Positions 1 through 12,228 of a stretch of 64,000 nucleotides of DNA are shown here, in pieces. The DNA is from Garcia nutans (taxonomy: Eukaryota > Streptophyta > Magnoliopsida > Malpighiales > Euphorbiaceae). Each line of letters opens with the position of its first letter. Position 1 is the first letter of the stretch. The DNA lies in contig CANTUV010000010.1 of the NCBI GenBank assembly GCA_947685225.1, forward strand, positions 7,874,001-7,938,000, in the 5' to 3' direction. Below the pieces are notes generated by a model. That model worked only from the letters and a program-made list of their open reading frames with translations, was not told the origin of the DNA and did not search any database. Position numbers and translations under genes: made by a program.

Positions 1-256
1 AAGGCCTTAGAAAACATTTCGGAAGCAAAAGAAAAATATTAAAACCATAGAATACCATGCATCATGGAAAAGGCAGCCGGGAAGTTATGCATTTATTGCA
101 TCAAAATAGTACAGTACAAAAGGGTAAATTGATAACATTCACAAGGATGTGGCACTCAGTAAGTGCAATGTTAGTAAGTTTGGAATGAAGTTTAGTTTCT
201 AAGAGAATAATATAGCCATAGTGTGTGCTTATATAATACTAACATCAAGAAGATAC

Positions 257-2466
257 CTGAAGTAACATACTCTGACATTCTTGTGAAACAAGAGAAAAAA
301 TTCGCGATAGTAGTTCCTGTTGCCCCCACTCCATACATATCTTTTTTCCATGGATACTCCGTCTACTTCTTAGTTTCCGGCACTCTGACCATTTGCAATA
401 TCCATCAGACCGGTAAAACTTGCCATAATAGAAAGACAGTATATCCCCCATACCTTTACTCTCAACAAATTTCTTCACAGAAACAAGATTCTTCCCAAAG
501 ATGTATAGACCAAGAAGAAAACTATCATGTTCACCATCTGTCCATGATTCACCCAATGACCCAGGCAGAAGACAGAAACTTCTTTCTACGTGATCCATTT
601 TAATTTCAAATTCCTGTGGCAAGATTGAGTCAGCCTCAACCTTGTCACTTCCAACTGCCTGTTGAATGTTTGAATGAATTCCTATGTTTTTCCCATAGCC
701 TGATGAACCATCCATGGGTTCAACTTTAAGTTCTGCATATCCATTGTTAGAAGTAATCTGGCTGTCTATACTGTTTTCAAATTCTACAGTCCCATTAATG
801 TTTTCAACTCCAGCATTTGACCACATGAGTGGAATAGGCAATCCAAGAAGAAAAGATTTATCAATATGAACCATGTATTCTGAATTTCTTGGTGTACTTA
901 TAAGCTGTAGCCTGTCACGTTCTGCAATTAGCGGAGGAATTTCTGCTTGATACTCATCTCCAACACGAGGAAGCACATGTTCATCTCCAAAAATATCTCC
1001 CATTGTAGAGGAACATGGAGAAACTGACTGCTCAGCACATTCATTTTCAGCATCTTCCATGCTGCTACCTAAATGAGGAGAATCAATCTACCAATGACGC
1101 AGGAGAAATTGAACCCAGAAATTAGTATGTGCAAGAATCTTATATCTTAAGTATGATATTCATCAGTCCTTTTCAGTAAATGATACGCCCTTCCACTGCC
1201 AAGTGGAATGGGGTTCATTCTAATATCTTATGCAGCAAGTAAAGAATACAATTGGCAAAAATAATAAACTTAGCAGAAAGAAAGCTATTCTACGTGTAAT
1301 CCCCTTTTTTTTGCCAAAACAATATAGAACTGCCAACTACATAGAATGTTAAGTGGCATAGGTTTGTTAAATATTTCGCCAAAACGGTAGACCAAGAAAC
1401 AAAACTGATTCAATTGTGAGTATCAGAATCCAGGTAAAGCAAGAACGCCAGATGCAGAATTAAATTAAGTCAATCAATATTTTTTCTTTTTTTTAATGCA
1501 CATTCTAGTCTTCAAGGACCCAAATGCCCTAAGCAATAACAGATTCCCAAACACCTGAGCCAAGTTATATTTTCGTCGTATAAGTGGGGGAAAAAACAAA
1601 AAGAAAACACTATTGAATTAATTCAACGCAGCATCCCTAGAAAATGCCAACGCGTTTCTATATGAACATATCAATCTTTCGTGTTATTTTTGCCTACAAG
1701 CACCATTCAGATTAAGACCCATATAAATAATTATCTACGTAGAAGTTAGAACAGATGAAATGCTCAAGTAAACATCAATAGAAATGTAGATAAGGTTTCA
1801 CATTCAACACTGTGATCATAAAGCGGCATTCTTGCAATATACTTAAACACAAGAAGAACCAAGCTTATGTCCATCATCAAGAGCAAAACAAGTTCACTCA
1901 CCGATTAGACAACATAACAATAATAATACCCCAAATCAAAGAAAACCCAATAGCTAAAACGACTCTCAATTCCCAAAAAACGTAGCATAATCTCACCTAT
2001 ACGACCAGCATTCGAGTGAAATAAGAGGACTTTCTATTACTTAGTAAAAATTCTTATAGAACCCCATTATATTCAAGTGCTTGAAAGGTGAAATAACTGT
2101 TTAACAGTAAGAGATGTACGTTAAGGTGTATCTAAAGAAATAAACAGAACAAGACGTGTAAAACAATGATTCGAAGTATACATATAGCTAACCTCCATGG
2201 AATAACTTGAACGTTAAAACCAACGCGGATGAGAAAACCTGAGCAAATGGGTATTCTTTGTTATGCATCTATTAAGCTCAATTGTCAACTTCTTCTTCTT
2301 CTTTAAATATAATAACAAAGCAATTAAAAAAAAAGTAAAAAACCAAGAAAGCAGAGACGTGTTTTATGTTAATTAAAAAAAAAGAGAAAGAAACAGAGTG
2401 ATACCTGGTGGGAGAAAGTTGAGCTGCCATGGATACGAAGACTGAATTGTTTTGAGATTGATACAA
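257..2466 (-). CDS. SANT/ELM2-like chromatin protein, 5' part (cut by left edge)
   Basis: Two exons are visible. The coding exon is 257-1068, with its ATG at 1060-1058, a CAG|GTATCT donor at 257/256 and a TTTAG acceptor just above 1068. An upstream exon ends at 2405 with a CAG|GTATCA donor and appears to be 5' UTR; its 5' limit is not defined. The 268 visible codons hold an ELM2-like stretch (PRVGDEYQAEIPPL, about residues 31-44), a conserved FLLGLPIPLMW patch (70-80) and a SANT/Myb-like domain (about 172-224, starting WTDGEHDSF and ending YCKW). This order matches the plant family annotated as arginine-glutamic acid dipeptide repeat-like proteins (Arabidopsis At2g47820 group). These are presumed nuclear chromatin factors of uncharacterised role. 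The next exon should begin beyond position 1. The gene family assignment comes from memory of the fold and motifs, not from a search. Confidence 0.8.
1066..2430 (-). promoter_or_regulatory. Nine-codon upstream ORF spanning the splice junction
   Basis: An ATG at 2430 opens MAAQLSPT, and the exon ends in AG at 2405. Joining to the next exon (GTAGCAGC...) gives AGG TAG, so the frame closes after nine codons, six bases before the main ATG at 1060. The upstream frame exists only in the spliced message. If the intron is retained the frame runs on instead. This could restrain translation of the SANT protein, but that is inference. Confidence 0.4.
1069..2404 (-). other. Intron in the 5' UTR of the SANT-domain gene
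   Basis: This 1.34-kb intron has GT at 2404-2403 and AG at 1070-1069 on the minus strand. Splicing places the main ATG eight bases into the second exon. No other coding signal is visible inside it. Confidence 0.6.
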
Positions 2467-2599
2467 GCAAAGCCAAGAGAAGAATATAAAGAGAGCAATA
2501 AAATTAAATTCTTTTTATCAAGAAAGAGAAGATCGATGCTTGTGCTGTTTGTTCGGTTTGTTTTGGAGAGTGAACCACGCGTTGTATTTCTAGAGCGAA

Positions 2600-4048
2600 A
2601 TCAAAATACCCAAAAAGTACAATCTCCTCTTCCATTTTATTATTCTTTCCTCTACCCTTTCTTGGAATTTCATGGTTTATTTTTTTGGTGCGTTTTTAAA
2701 TTTTAATTTTAGATGGAATTTTTCTTTTTTTTCTTTTATTTTATTTCTCTCTCTCTTTTTACGCTTCTCTTTCACTAAACTTTTATGTGAATCTTCTGCC
2801 TTTTGAATGGAAATGTACGAGAAAATATCTTACTCTGATCTAGGCTGCGTTTTTATTTCGAGGATGATAACTTTAACTTTAGATTAATTTTCAAAAAATT
2901 AATATTTCTTTTGTTTGTGTCTAATATTGACAATTTCAATTTATAAAATTTTTACATTTATAAATTTTATTATTAAATATTTAAAATATAAAAAAATAGT
3001 ATATAATAGTAATGTGGATCATTGGTAGTGGGTGACAGTAATTAGTAAGGATTAAAACTTAATAAATTTATATTTATATTTATTATTTTTTTTATCAAAA
3101 TAGAATTAAACTGATTTATTATACAAGTGGCATATATATATATACACACATTACTATCATAACATAGTATTTTGTTTTATTATTATGAATTTATTAAAAT
3201 TTAAAAATAATTTTTCCCTTTACAAAAATGAATGTCATTTTCAAAAAAAATTAATTTTCATTGCTGTGTAAAATATTTTTAATTTTTTTTAAAAGCGTTT
3301 GAGATGATTTGGTCATGTGAAATAAAAATCTAGACTGACTTGATTAAAAATGGTCTAAAATGATCTTATGATGTTACATCTATCATAATAGATAATCTTA
3401 AATTATATTGAGTGAAAAAGAAAAATTTATGTAGCCGATTTGAAATGATTTGGGATTAAAGCTTTGTTTTTGTTGTTTTAGAAGTCATAAATATAAATTA
3501 TTTTTAAAAATATAATTTCTTAAAACAAATGGAATGTTATTAATGAATATGATTTTTTTAAAAGAATATATATTTTATTATGTGTTGGGCGGAAAGCAAA
3601 TGAATGTAGCATTTTCACTTTTAATTATTAGTGGATGTTCAATCAATAAGACTACTAAATTATGATTACGCTAACAAATAACAATTAGGCTCATGAAGAC
3701 CACCGTTTCTGGAAGCAGCCAGGTCGGGAAAACTTATTTATTATAGTACCGTAATTTAGAAAAATCAAATTCATAAATAAATATTCAGACAATTTTATAT
3801 TTATATCTATATGCGAGATAACTTTGAATAACAAGTTCTGATAAAATTTCATCAAGAATGTTTCAACGGGAAAATGTTTAAAAAAAATGACACAAATAAT
3901 TTTACCAATAAATTATACATACAAACACAAGCAATAATAACCATTTAATAGATAAATTATCTTAAATTTTACTTATTTGATTATATTTTTTGTTAATTAT
4001 ACTTTGATTTGAGAATTTAATTATAGTTTTATTTTAAAATTAAATAGA

Positions 4049-4084
<36 letters not shown>

Positions 4085-6300
4085 TTTATATTAGTGTGGA
4101 GATTAAGAATGAAATTTTGAAATTTGTTATATTATAATATTAATTTAATTGTTAACTAGAATCAATTGCATATATAATCATGTGAATTTGACAAACAATT
4201 AATAATTAAATAATTTTAGTTAAATTTAAATAAAAATATTTTGACTAATTTTAATTAAATTTTAAAAGTTCAATTAATAATATAACAAATTTAATGTTGT
4301 ATTTGATTTTTGACTTTATTTTTTTTCACATTTATAATTTATGAAAAAAATTGCAATTCAGTTTTGAAATTAAAATATAATAAAAATATATCCAAACAAA
4401 AATTGAAATTTTTTTTGAATTGATATAAATTTTTTTGTTAGTCTTAGGACATATATTAATTCAAAAATAAAACTTTGAAGAAATTTTTCTCAATTAATAT
4501 ATGCCATTTTTTTAATCATATTTGATTTGATTTTAATTTGTATTTATATTATTTATTTGTATATAAAAGTTAAAATATAAAATATTCATAATATATACAT
4601 AAAATATTTACTACACATACACTATAATTAACTAATATATTAGAAGACAACATATATATCTTAATTAATATATAAATATCATTAATTAAAATGTATATCC
4701 TTAATTAACATATAATTAAGCGACATTTAAATATTATATAATATATAAAAACTAAAAGACAATATATATAAATCATATACAAGACATATTTATCTATATA
4801 AATATTAAAATACAATATATTAATAAATATATAATATATTTATAACATATAAAATGATGTTATTAATTTTTAAAAAATAATTTATAAAAAAAATATTATT
4901 TTCTCGTAGAGTTATTATTTCACATAACAACATTTGAAATAAATATTTTTTTATTTTTAAAAAATTTTATAATATATACATAATATATTTATAATATATG
5001 AATAACATCTATAAATTTAGAAAACCACAGAGTTTTTTATGAGTTGAGACATTCCATATTTTTGTAATTTATCAACATTTTAGTGTACTTTTGATTTTTT
5101 TTCTAACTATCATATTTTTTAAAAGATTTTATATTTTTAATATATTTATGTAACTTTCCTTTTTTTTTTTTTCTCTTTAAGTTAAAAGGCGATTTTATGT
5201 ATTATTCCGCGATATATACCTATTCAAAATATCTTCTTTCAAAATTATAAAAAAAATAATTAACTCTTAATTAAAATAAAATTTTTTATTTTATGTGAAT
5301 TTAATTTAATTTATTCTTCCAATAATATAATTATCAAATATGAACATACTAATTTAAAATTTTAATTCAAACAGCTATGCGGTATACATATATATATATA
5401 TATATATATATATGCATTTTATTCATAAAACAATAGTTAAATAATGATGATTTTATCATATTATATATAATAGAAAAAATTATTTATTGTAACTTTACTG
5501 TAGGTGAATTGGAATTTCTGTTCTATTATTAGCTCAATCTATTATAAATTTTGTATCTTATTACATGAATTTAAAGCAAAATGAAAAAAAAAAAGAGAGA
5601 AGGAGAAACTAGGAGAAAAATAAAGGGTTGAGATGAATGAAAATTATAAAAAGAAAGAAGCCTGAATGGAGTTGTGAGATTTAAAGATATGCGGCGAAAA
5701 AAAAAAGAAAATTTATAAAACGCGGTTCCAAGAATAAAAGAAATGCGAACAGATTAACAAAAGGAATAAATTAACAAATTATCACCCTATGGATATATAA
5801 ATTATTTTTATTTTTAATAAAAAATTATTTGTTTTTTATGAGTAATGCTCTTTTTAAAAATATTTTTAATACGGTTTAATAATAATGTATTATTTAGAAA
5901 TTTAATATAATATGATATAATATTAATAATATAATATATTTAAAAAATAATATATTATTATTAAATTATTAAATTATTTGATGATATAAATTGAATTAAA
6001 CACATAAAAATATCATAATATCTTTCAGTTTAATATTTTATACCATTTATATTAAAATATATAAAATATAATTATAAAATTAATTAATTTCATCTAAAAA
6101 TTTGATAAATTTTTTAATAAATATATATTTTATTAAAAAAATAATTAAAATAATTAAATTTTATAATAAATTTAAGTGATTAAACTATTAAAAAATATTA
6201 ATAAAATTTAATTAAATTAATAATTTATAAAATAATAATATAATTAATATATTAAAATTATAAAATACAATTTAATAATAAAAAAAATATATATATATAT
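2600..6300. other. AT-rich intergenic DNA, no gene seen
   Basis: The stretch is dominated by A/T runs. It contains an (AAT)n microsatellite at about 4050-4083 and a (TA)n tract at about 5383-5413. No reading frame with recognisable domains, and no paired terminal repeats, were found. Confidence 0.7.
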
Positions 6301-6307
6301 ACACACA

Positions 6308-7376
6308 AAAAGAGCTCCTGATATTAATTTGTTCGCCGCGGTACAGATCCTAAAAAATCATATATTTTTATTGAAATTTCGATTTTGCCATTCTGCTTTT
6401 TGCTTATAACAATTTTTTTATCTGTTACTTTTTAACTTTTTGTATGGATTTTTTGTTTATTTTTTCGAATTGTACAAATTCATTACACGTGTCATATTTA
6501 TTATTTTAACACAAGTTCAATTGTCTACAGGTTATAAATTCAATTTTTTGTTTTGATGTGATTTTTTTTTCACTTTCTATATTAAAATTTTGTTAAATGG
6601 CTATTATCTTTTTTTTTTAAATATAAATCTTGCTTAACCCATAGCCGCTTTGACTTTTTTTATTATCAATATTATTATTAAATAATAATATTTTCAATAA
6701 AGTTTAAATAAATTTATTTTAACTTCAAATATATTATTAAAATTTTCAATTTCTGATATTTAACATTTGACTAATATAAAAAAGCATAAAATAAAAATAA
6801 ATAAAAAATATTTATAAATTTATATTTTAATCATTTTATTAATATATTAACTACTTAATTCAATAAGATATAGCTCATAAATAATTTATATTTTGATCGA
6901 AATTATTTTTATACTATAAGAGCTCCTGGCATTACTGTTTCTCGTGGCAGTATAAATCCTAAAATACCATATATTTTTATTGAAATTTCAATTTTGCCAT
7001 TCTGCTTTTTTGCTTATAACAAATTTTTTTTAATGTTACGTTTAACTATTTTATATGGATTTTTTGTTTACTTATTAGAATTGTATAAATTCATTACACG
7101 TGGCATATTTATTATTTTAACGCAAGTTTAGTTGTCTACATAAGATATAAAGGAAATTCTATTCTGAATCATATTTATGTCCTCACTCAGGTATTTAATA
7201 AGTCATAATTTTCTATTTAAATTATGATATTTTTAAATATAAATATTGTGATTGGTTAAATTCATTAGCAGAGTACATGAATCTAATCTACCTTAGAATT
7301 TTTCATAAAATTAATTTTTTATTTTGATTTAATTTTTTTTCACTTTCTATATTAAATTTTTGTTAAATTGCTATTA

Positions 7377-7415
<39 letters not shown>

Positions 7416-7690
7416 CTTGCTTAACCCATCTTTGACTTTTTTATTATCAATATTATTATTAATTATTTTCAATAAAGTTTAAATAAATTTATTTTAACTT
7501 TAAATATATTATTAAAATTATCAACTTTTGACATTTAACTAATATTAAAAAAGCATAAAATGATAATAAATAAAAAAATATCTATAAATTTATATTTTAG
7601 CCATTTTATTAAAATATTAACTATTTAATTCAATAAGATATATTTAACAAATAATTTATATTTTAATCACCTTATTATAAAAATTATTTT
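6308..7690. repeat. Diverged tandem duplication, two units of about 0.6 and 0.75 kb
   Basis: The unit starting near 6308 (AGAGCTCCTGATATTAATTTG) recurs near 6920 as AGAGCTCCTGGCATTACTGT. Both then share matching blocks: an ATATTTTTATTGAAATTTC block, a TTCATTACACGTG block, a CTTGCTTAACCCAT block and an AATTCAATAAGATATA block, in the same order. The second unit is longer because of about 150 bp of extra sequence near 7140-7310 and a (TA)n tract at 7378-7411. No coding capacity is visible. It could be two diverged copies of a non-autonomous element. Confidence 0.65.
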
Positions 7691-9430
7691 TATTTTTAAA
7701 ATTTAAATGTAGTTTGGTTCTTGAATTTTTATATTATAAATAATTTATTAATTTTATATTAATATATGTTATAATAAATTATATAAAATTTTTAATAATT
7801 TATTGTTTTAATAATAATAATAAGCAACTTATTCTTAAAAAATATTATTATATATGTCATTGATATTTAATTAAATTAATAAAGTATTTTTTAAAAAAAC
7901 AATAATTAAATTGTAAGATATTACTTTTCTTTTTTTTTTAATCTTAATTTGCGAAAACACATTTTTTAAAAGTTATTAATTAATTAATTAACTAATTTTG
8001 TTTTTTCTTTTAACTCATGAACTATTATTTTTATTATTATTAAAATACCCTGCAATTTTGAGTGATTTCTCAAACTTTTATTTTTTATTTTAACTTTTTA
8101 ATGAAATTTGTGAATTTTAATTTTTAAAATAGTGAATTTTCAGTTTTTTTTTCTTATTTTATTGTAGTTTTTAAATTGACAATATAAATTTAGTTATCTT
8201 AAAAATAATTTAAAATGTATAAGTTATTAATTATATTTGACTTTAAAATTTTATCTTATTTGACTTTAGTTCTAATAGATTCTTTACTCAGTTTTCAAAT
8301 GAAATATTAAAAATTATAAAATAGAGAGTGTGTCTAAATATCAACAAATAACTTCTTTTTATCTTAAATAAAAATATTATAATTGTACCAACACATTTTA
8401 AATCTTAATATATTTCTTTGGTCATTTACCACTTTTATATTTTTCTTCATCCATATTATTTGAAGATAAATTTATAATTTTTTTCTATAAAAATTAACAA
8501 ATAATAAATTTTTACTAATTTTTTATTCAATTACTAATTTTAATTATTTTTAATTTTTCAATTGAAATAAATATGATTAAAAATTAATATTATGCTCATT
8601 CTTTTTAATTAATAAATTTTCAAATTAATTTTAAAAAATATCTTAATATATTAAATATATTTTATTATAAATATTATTATAATATATGAATATGAAAAAT
8701 TTTAATACTGTATACATTTATTTACATTATACTATTTTATATAATAATTATATTAGTGTATTAAATATTTCTTTATTTGTAATAATATGAAATATCATAA
8801 ATTGCAGTGTGGCGCGGTCTTATTATTGCTTGAATTATCTATAACCACCAACAAGGGAAGAAAGATTTTATAATAGGTAGCATAATAATGAGTTTGTTGA
8901 GGGTTGTTAGAATTTTATTAAGGGTAATTTTATCAATAAAAAATCTAAACCATTCCAACTCATTTATTTGATTTTTTAATTAATTTGATAAAATTTGACC
9001 ACCTCACACGACTAAACCATCATAAATCATGAAAAAAGAGTGAAAGCCCTCCCAAACATTATTTAGCTCTAAACCGTATCATATTAACTCATAAAAAACC
9101 ACAATAGAAGTCCTCACAAATAGAGCCTAAAAGAAAAATTGATTAAAGAGAAAAAGATATGTAAAGAAATCTAAGATGGTTTGAGAAGGCCATCAAAATC
9201 ACAAAAACAAACAAGAACGATACAATCTTCAAATGAAAAGCCTGCACGATTAACATCGAAGTAACTCTCAAACAACACAAGCCATAGTAAAAGAAATACA
9301 AAAGCTAAATAGATGTGCATATGAAAACATCTGCTCTAAAAAGGGATAAATTAGCATAAAGGGAAGAATATTGGATATATTACAATATATCTCGGATGTT
9401 ATTACTATGATATATGAGGTGAGAAAAAAT
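7691..9430. other. AT-rich intergenic DNA, no gene seen
   Basis: Mostly A/T runs to about 8800. From about 8990 the base composition becomes less AT-rich, which may mark old transposon sequence, but no domain or terminal repeat can be read. Confidence 0.6.
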
Positions 9431-9549
9431 GAAACTCACAACATGGGATAAAAAATACTGAAGACAAAAAGTATAACCAATAAAGTTTCGACTGAAACTC
9501 CCAACACGGGGTAAGAAATGCTAAAGATAAGAGTAATCAATACATTTCG
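9431..9549. repeat. Short direct tandem duplication (about 60 bp, two copies)
   Basis: GAAACTCACAACATGGGATA at 9431 and GAAACTCCCAACACGGGGTA at 9494 head two similar units that both end in a TTTCG block. They lie inside an open minus-strand frame (9436-9813) that has no recognisable domain, and I do not call that frame a gene. Confidence 0.5.
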
Positions 9550-10039
9550 TCCAAAGGAGGCTAGAATTGAGACTTTCAAAACGAGCAATGGGTTTGCTAA
9601 ACTGAGAATCACTAAGAGAGATACTGAAAAACATGGTGCAATAGATTTTATATAGGGAGATTGAATTACTTCTGAAAGCGTCAAGATCTCAATAAAATAC
9701 CAAAGAAACTTGTACAATTGAGATAGGGAATAACCGTAGTGTTCAACATAGGAGTTCTCACCGAAAGATCTTAACATAAAAAAACCCTCCAATAACCATA
9801 CAACAAACAACAAAAATTAAGCCAAAGAAAAGAAATAGAGAAGATTGAAAAAGAAGAAGGCTTCGCAAGGAAGAGAGAAAATTTCACAAGGGATTATTCT
9901 CCTTGTAAAGCTTGTTATATATAAATTAGTTTGAATATAAAGTTTATTACTGAATTTCTGGTTGTATCTTTTCAAAATAAGATACATAAATGAGAAGATA
10001 AAGAAGTTAAAAACGAACACAAGTTGCTTTCGAGCAAAT

Positions 10040-10228
10040 TGTTGGGATAATAAACCAAATCCCACATTGGAAATGTAAATGAGAGTAACCTTGCATATAA
10101 GTGTCCACTTGAACTCCATTAGGATGAGGCCTTTTGGGAGGTGCCCAAAAACAAATCCGTGCGGGTTAGACCCAAAGCGGACAATATCATACTAATGTGG
10201 AGTTAAGGTGATGCTGGATGGACCTACA
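10040..10228 (+). repeat. TRIM LTR (189 bp, TG...CA)
   Basis: It starts TGTTGGGATAATAAACC and ends CCTACA. Two bases later comes the primer-binding site, so this is a genuine LTR/PBS junction. It contains the CCCACATTGG motif frequent in plant TRIM LTRs. Confidence 0.8.
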
Positions 10229-10230
10229 AC

Positions 10231-10242
10231 TGGTATCAGAGC
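10231..10242 (+). other. Primer-binding site (initiator tRNA-Met type)
   Basis: TGGTATCAGAGC is complementary to the 3' end of plant initiator tRNA-Met and sits two bases after the LTR end. This is the priming site for minus-strand synthesis. Confidence 0.85.
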
Positions 10243-10467
10243 CCGGGTTCGGATAGGCTGAAAGGTGGACTTGTGTTGTGTGGGAGGCCCTCGGTGTAAC
10301 CTCGCGATTGAAGATGCCTGCTGGTAGTTCCTTGTGTCGAAAGTCTTCCTGAATGCTGGAGGTCAGGCGGCGTGTCCCGTTGGATGATAACGGCGGTGCA
10401 AGATGTTTGAGCCAGATGAAATGGATTATCGCTTGAGGGGGAGGCCCATGAGTTATGTGGTCTTGGT

Positions 10468-10535
10468 TTGAGGGGAGGATTGTTGGGATAATAAACCAAA
10501 TCCCACATTGGAAATGTAAATGAGAGTAACCTTGC
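10468..10535 (+). repeat. Purine tract plus truncated second TRIM LTR
   Basis: A polypurine-like run (GAGGGGAGGAT, ending 10480) precedes TGTTGGGATAATAAACC at 10481. Only the first 55 bp of the LTR follow, identical to 10040-10094, before the sequence switches at CCTTGC to the inverted copy. Confidence 0.75.
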
Positions 10536-10662
10536 TCTGATACCAGTTGTAGGTCCATCCAGCATCACCTTAACTCCACATTAGTATGATATTGTCCGCT
10601 TTGGGTCTAACCCGCACGGATTTGTTTTTGGGCACCTCCCAAAAGGCCTCATCCTAATGGAG

Positions 10663-10940
10663 AATGCAACCTAATGTCAGGTGCATGTCTAACATTTTTC
10701 AGCTCCAATTTTGTTCCATTTTGGGTCTCCAAACAAACAGTTCCAGTGCCTATCACCTTTGACACTCCATCATTACCCATCTTCAAAACTCCAAAATCAC
10801 CTGGAGTATAAGATGTGAAGAACTTCTTCCTTGATGTAACATGACAGCATGCACCACTGTCAAGAACCCAAGCAGTATCATCATAAGCTATATTGACTAT
10901 ATTCTCTTGATAAACTATAGTCAAATCATCATCTGAAGTA
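10663..10940 (-). pseudogene. Copia pol fragment, protease region, inverted
   Basis: The minus strand reads in one frame through TAWVLDSGACCHVTSRKKF, the aspartic protease active-site region (DSG) of Ty1/copia polyproteins. It continues to SYTPGDFGVLKMGNDG and ends in KNVRHAPDIRL, the linker to the GAG-pre-integrase part. It stops abruptly where the inverted TRIM sequence begins. It is a fragment, not a functional gene. Confidence 0.85.
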
Positions 10941-11321
10941 GTGGCATGGCAATCTAGATTGCAGAAATGCATTGCATTGTCTACTACAGAAGCCGAATTC
11001 ATTGCAGCAACTGAAGCATGTAAAGAATTGCTTTGGATGAAGAAGTTTGTGAATGAGCTTGGCTTTATACAGAAGAGATATGTCTTATTTTGTGACAGTC
11101 AGAGCGCAATTCATCTCGGTAAGAATCCTACTTTTCATGGTAGATCAAAACACATAGATATGAGGTATCATTGGATTCGTGATGTTTTGGATTCTAAGCA
11201 ACTTGAACTTGAGAAGATACATACTGATGATAATGGTTCTCATATGTGCACAAAAGCTTTATCAAGAGGGAAGTTTGAGACATGTTGTAGAGTTGCCGGT
11301 TTGGCAAACTCCTTCACATAG
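10941..11321 (+). pseudogene. Copia pol fragment, C-terminal RNase H
   Basis: The plus strand reads MAWQSRLQKCIALSTTEAEF, then KELLWMKKF, LFCDSQSAIHLGKNP and KHIDMRYHWIRD. This is the classic C-terminal RNase H of copia polyproteins, including the TEAEF glutamate and the DSQSA aspartate. The frame ends just before the LTR. The upstream edge is the inversion junction with the protease fragment; the reverse transcriptase and integrase parts are missing. Confidence 0.88.
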
Positions 11322-11338
11322 TCGGGAAGGGGGAGAAT

Positions 11339-12223
11339 TGTTAGGTTTTTTGGGTTCCCTCCTATGTGAAAACCCAATATTTGAGCCCACTTATTTTAGC
11401 CCATTAGGCTATTAATGTTTAGCATATTTTTATATACAAATATTACCCTAAGTCAAGTGTGTGTGTGTCATTGTGTATCAGTCACTAAAAAGAAAGAAAG
11501 AGAGAAAAGGGAGAGAAAAGAAAGAGATTTTTTTTTCTCTGCAAAGGGAGTCAACAGGGCAGTCTTTATTTTCCGGCGATCGGACGGTCATACGTGATCC
11601 GATCAGGCTGAAATTTGGACAGAAGTTAGAGGACTCATCGTTCTCCATTCTGAACGGTGAAGATCTATTTTGAACGGTTGGATTGCCGGCATTTGTGGCT
11701 CGAAGTTTACTGTTCACGTGCAGTTCTGCAACAGCGACCAGTTTGCCTTTCTCCGACGATCGGACGGTCATTTGTGGTCGGATTTGGCTGAATTTTGGTG
11801 AGCACGTTTAGAATTGATTGTTCTTTAATCTGGACGGTGGAGATCAGATTTGAATAACTGGAGCTCATCCATTGGCATGAACAGTAGCTATTTTTGGGTG
11901 ATTTTTCTCCATTCTCTTGTTTATTTTTGATGTTTGGTTGATTTTGTGTTGCTACTTTACTTGAAGGTTGTTGTAGTAGCTTATAGTTTCTGTAAATATT
12001 GATCTTTGATAGTGGAGCTCTTTTACTTGGACCAAGAGAGGTCCCGTGGTTTTTATCCTTCACATTGAAGGGTTTTCCACGTTAAAAATCCTTGTGTTTA
12101 TGTGTGAATGATTTTTGTGCATCTTAGGCAGATTGTAGATTGGTTGTTTATTGAATTTTACTTAGTCACTCCTCATAGATTCATTCAAGTGGGGAAGAAC
12201 TTAACAAGGTTCCTTTCCCAACA
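11339..12223 (+). repeat. Copia LTR (about 885 bp) at right end of the chimeric element
   Basis: A purine-rich tract (GGGAAGGGGGAGAAT) runs directly into TGTTAGGTTTTTTGGG at 11339. The LTR ends TTTCCCAACA at 12223 and is followed by CAAAT. The stretch near 12065-12085 with TTCCACGTTAAAAATCC resembles the conserved block seen near the end of many TNT1/Tork-like LTRs. The partner 5' LTR is not present in the window. Confidence 0.75.
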
Positions 12224-12228
12224 CAAAT

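Larger units (their letters stand above)
10114..10662. repeat. Inverted repeat, 129-bp arms, of TRIM LTR 3' part plus PBS
   Basis: Arm 10114-10242 (LTR 3' half and primer site) is repeated in reverse at 10534-10662 and begins with the complement of the primer site, GCTCTGATACCA. The arms look nearly identical by eye. The arrangement is head to head around the TRIM interior. Confidence 0.8.
10035..12228 (+). mobile_element. Chimeric TRIM/copia retroelement with flanking 5-bp repeat CAAAT
   Basis: The left end, TGTTGGGATAA at 10040, belongs to a TRIM LTR. The right end, TTTCCCAACA ending at 12223, belongs to an unrelated copia LTR. CAAAT lies directly outside both ends (10035-10039 and 12224-12228). 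From left to right the unit holds a complete TRIM LTR, primer-binding site, short interior, purine tract, the first 55 bp of a second TRIM LTR, an inverted piece of TRIM LTR with its primer site, an inverted copia protease fragment, a forward copia RNase H fragment and a copia LTR. A single pair of target repeats around the whole suggests it integrated as one molecule, possibly formed by template switching during reverse transcription. Separate nested insertions with a chance repeat are the alternative. Confidence 0.65.

Noticed and set aside
9436..9813. Minus-strand frame of 125 hydrophobic residues
   Set aside because: No recognisable domain or splice context. It includes an internal tandem duplication, and hydrophobic content follows from T-rich DNA.
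10187..10568. Two minus-strand frames of 110-123 residues
   Set aside because: They lie across the TRIM LTR, primer site and interior, and have no homology to proteins.
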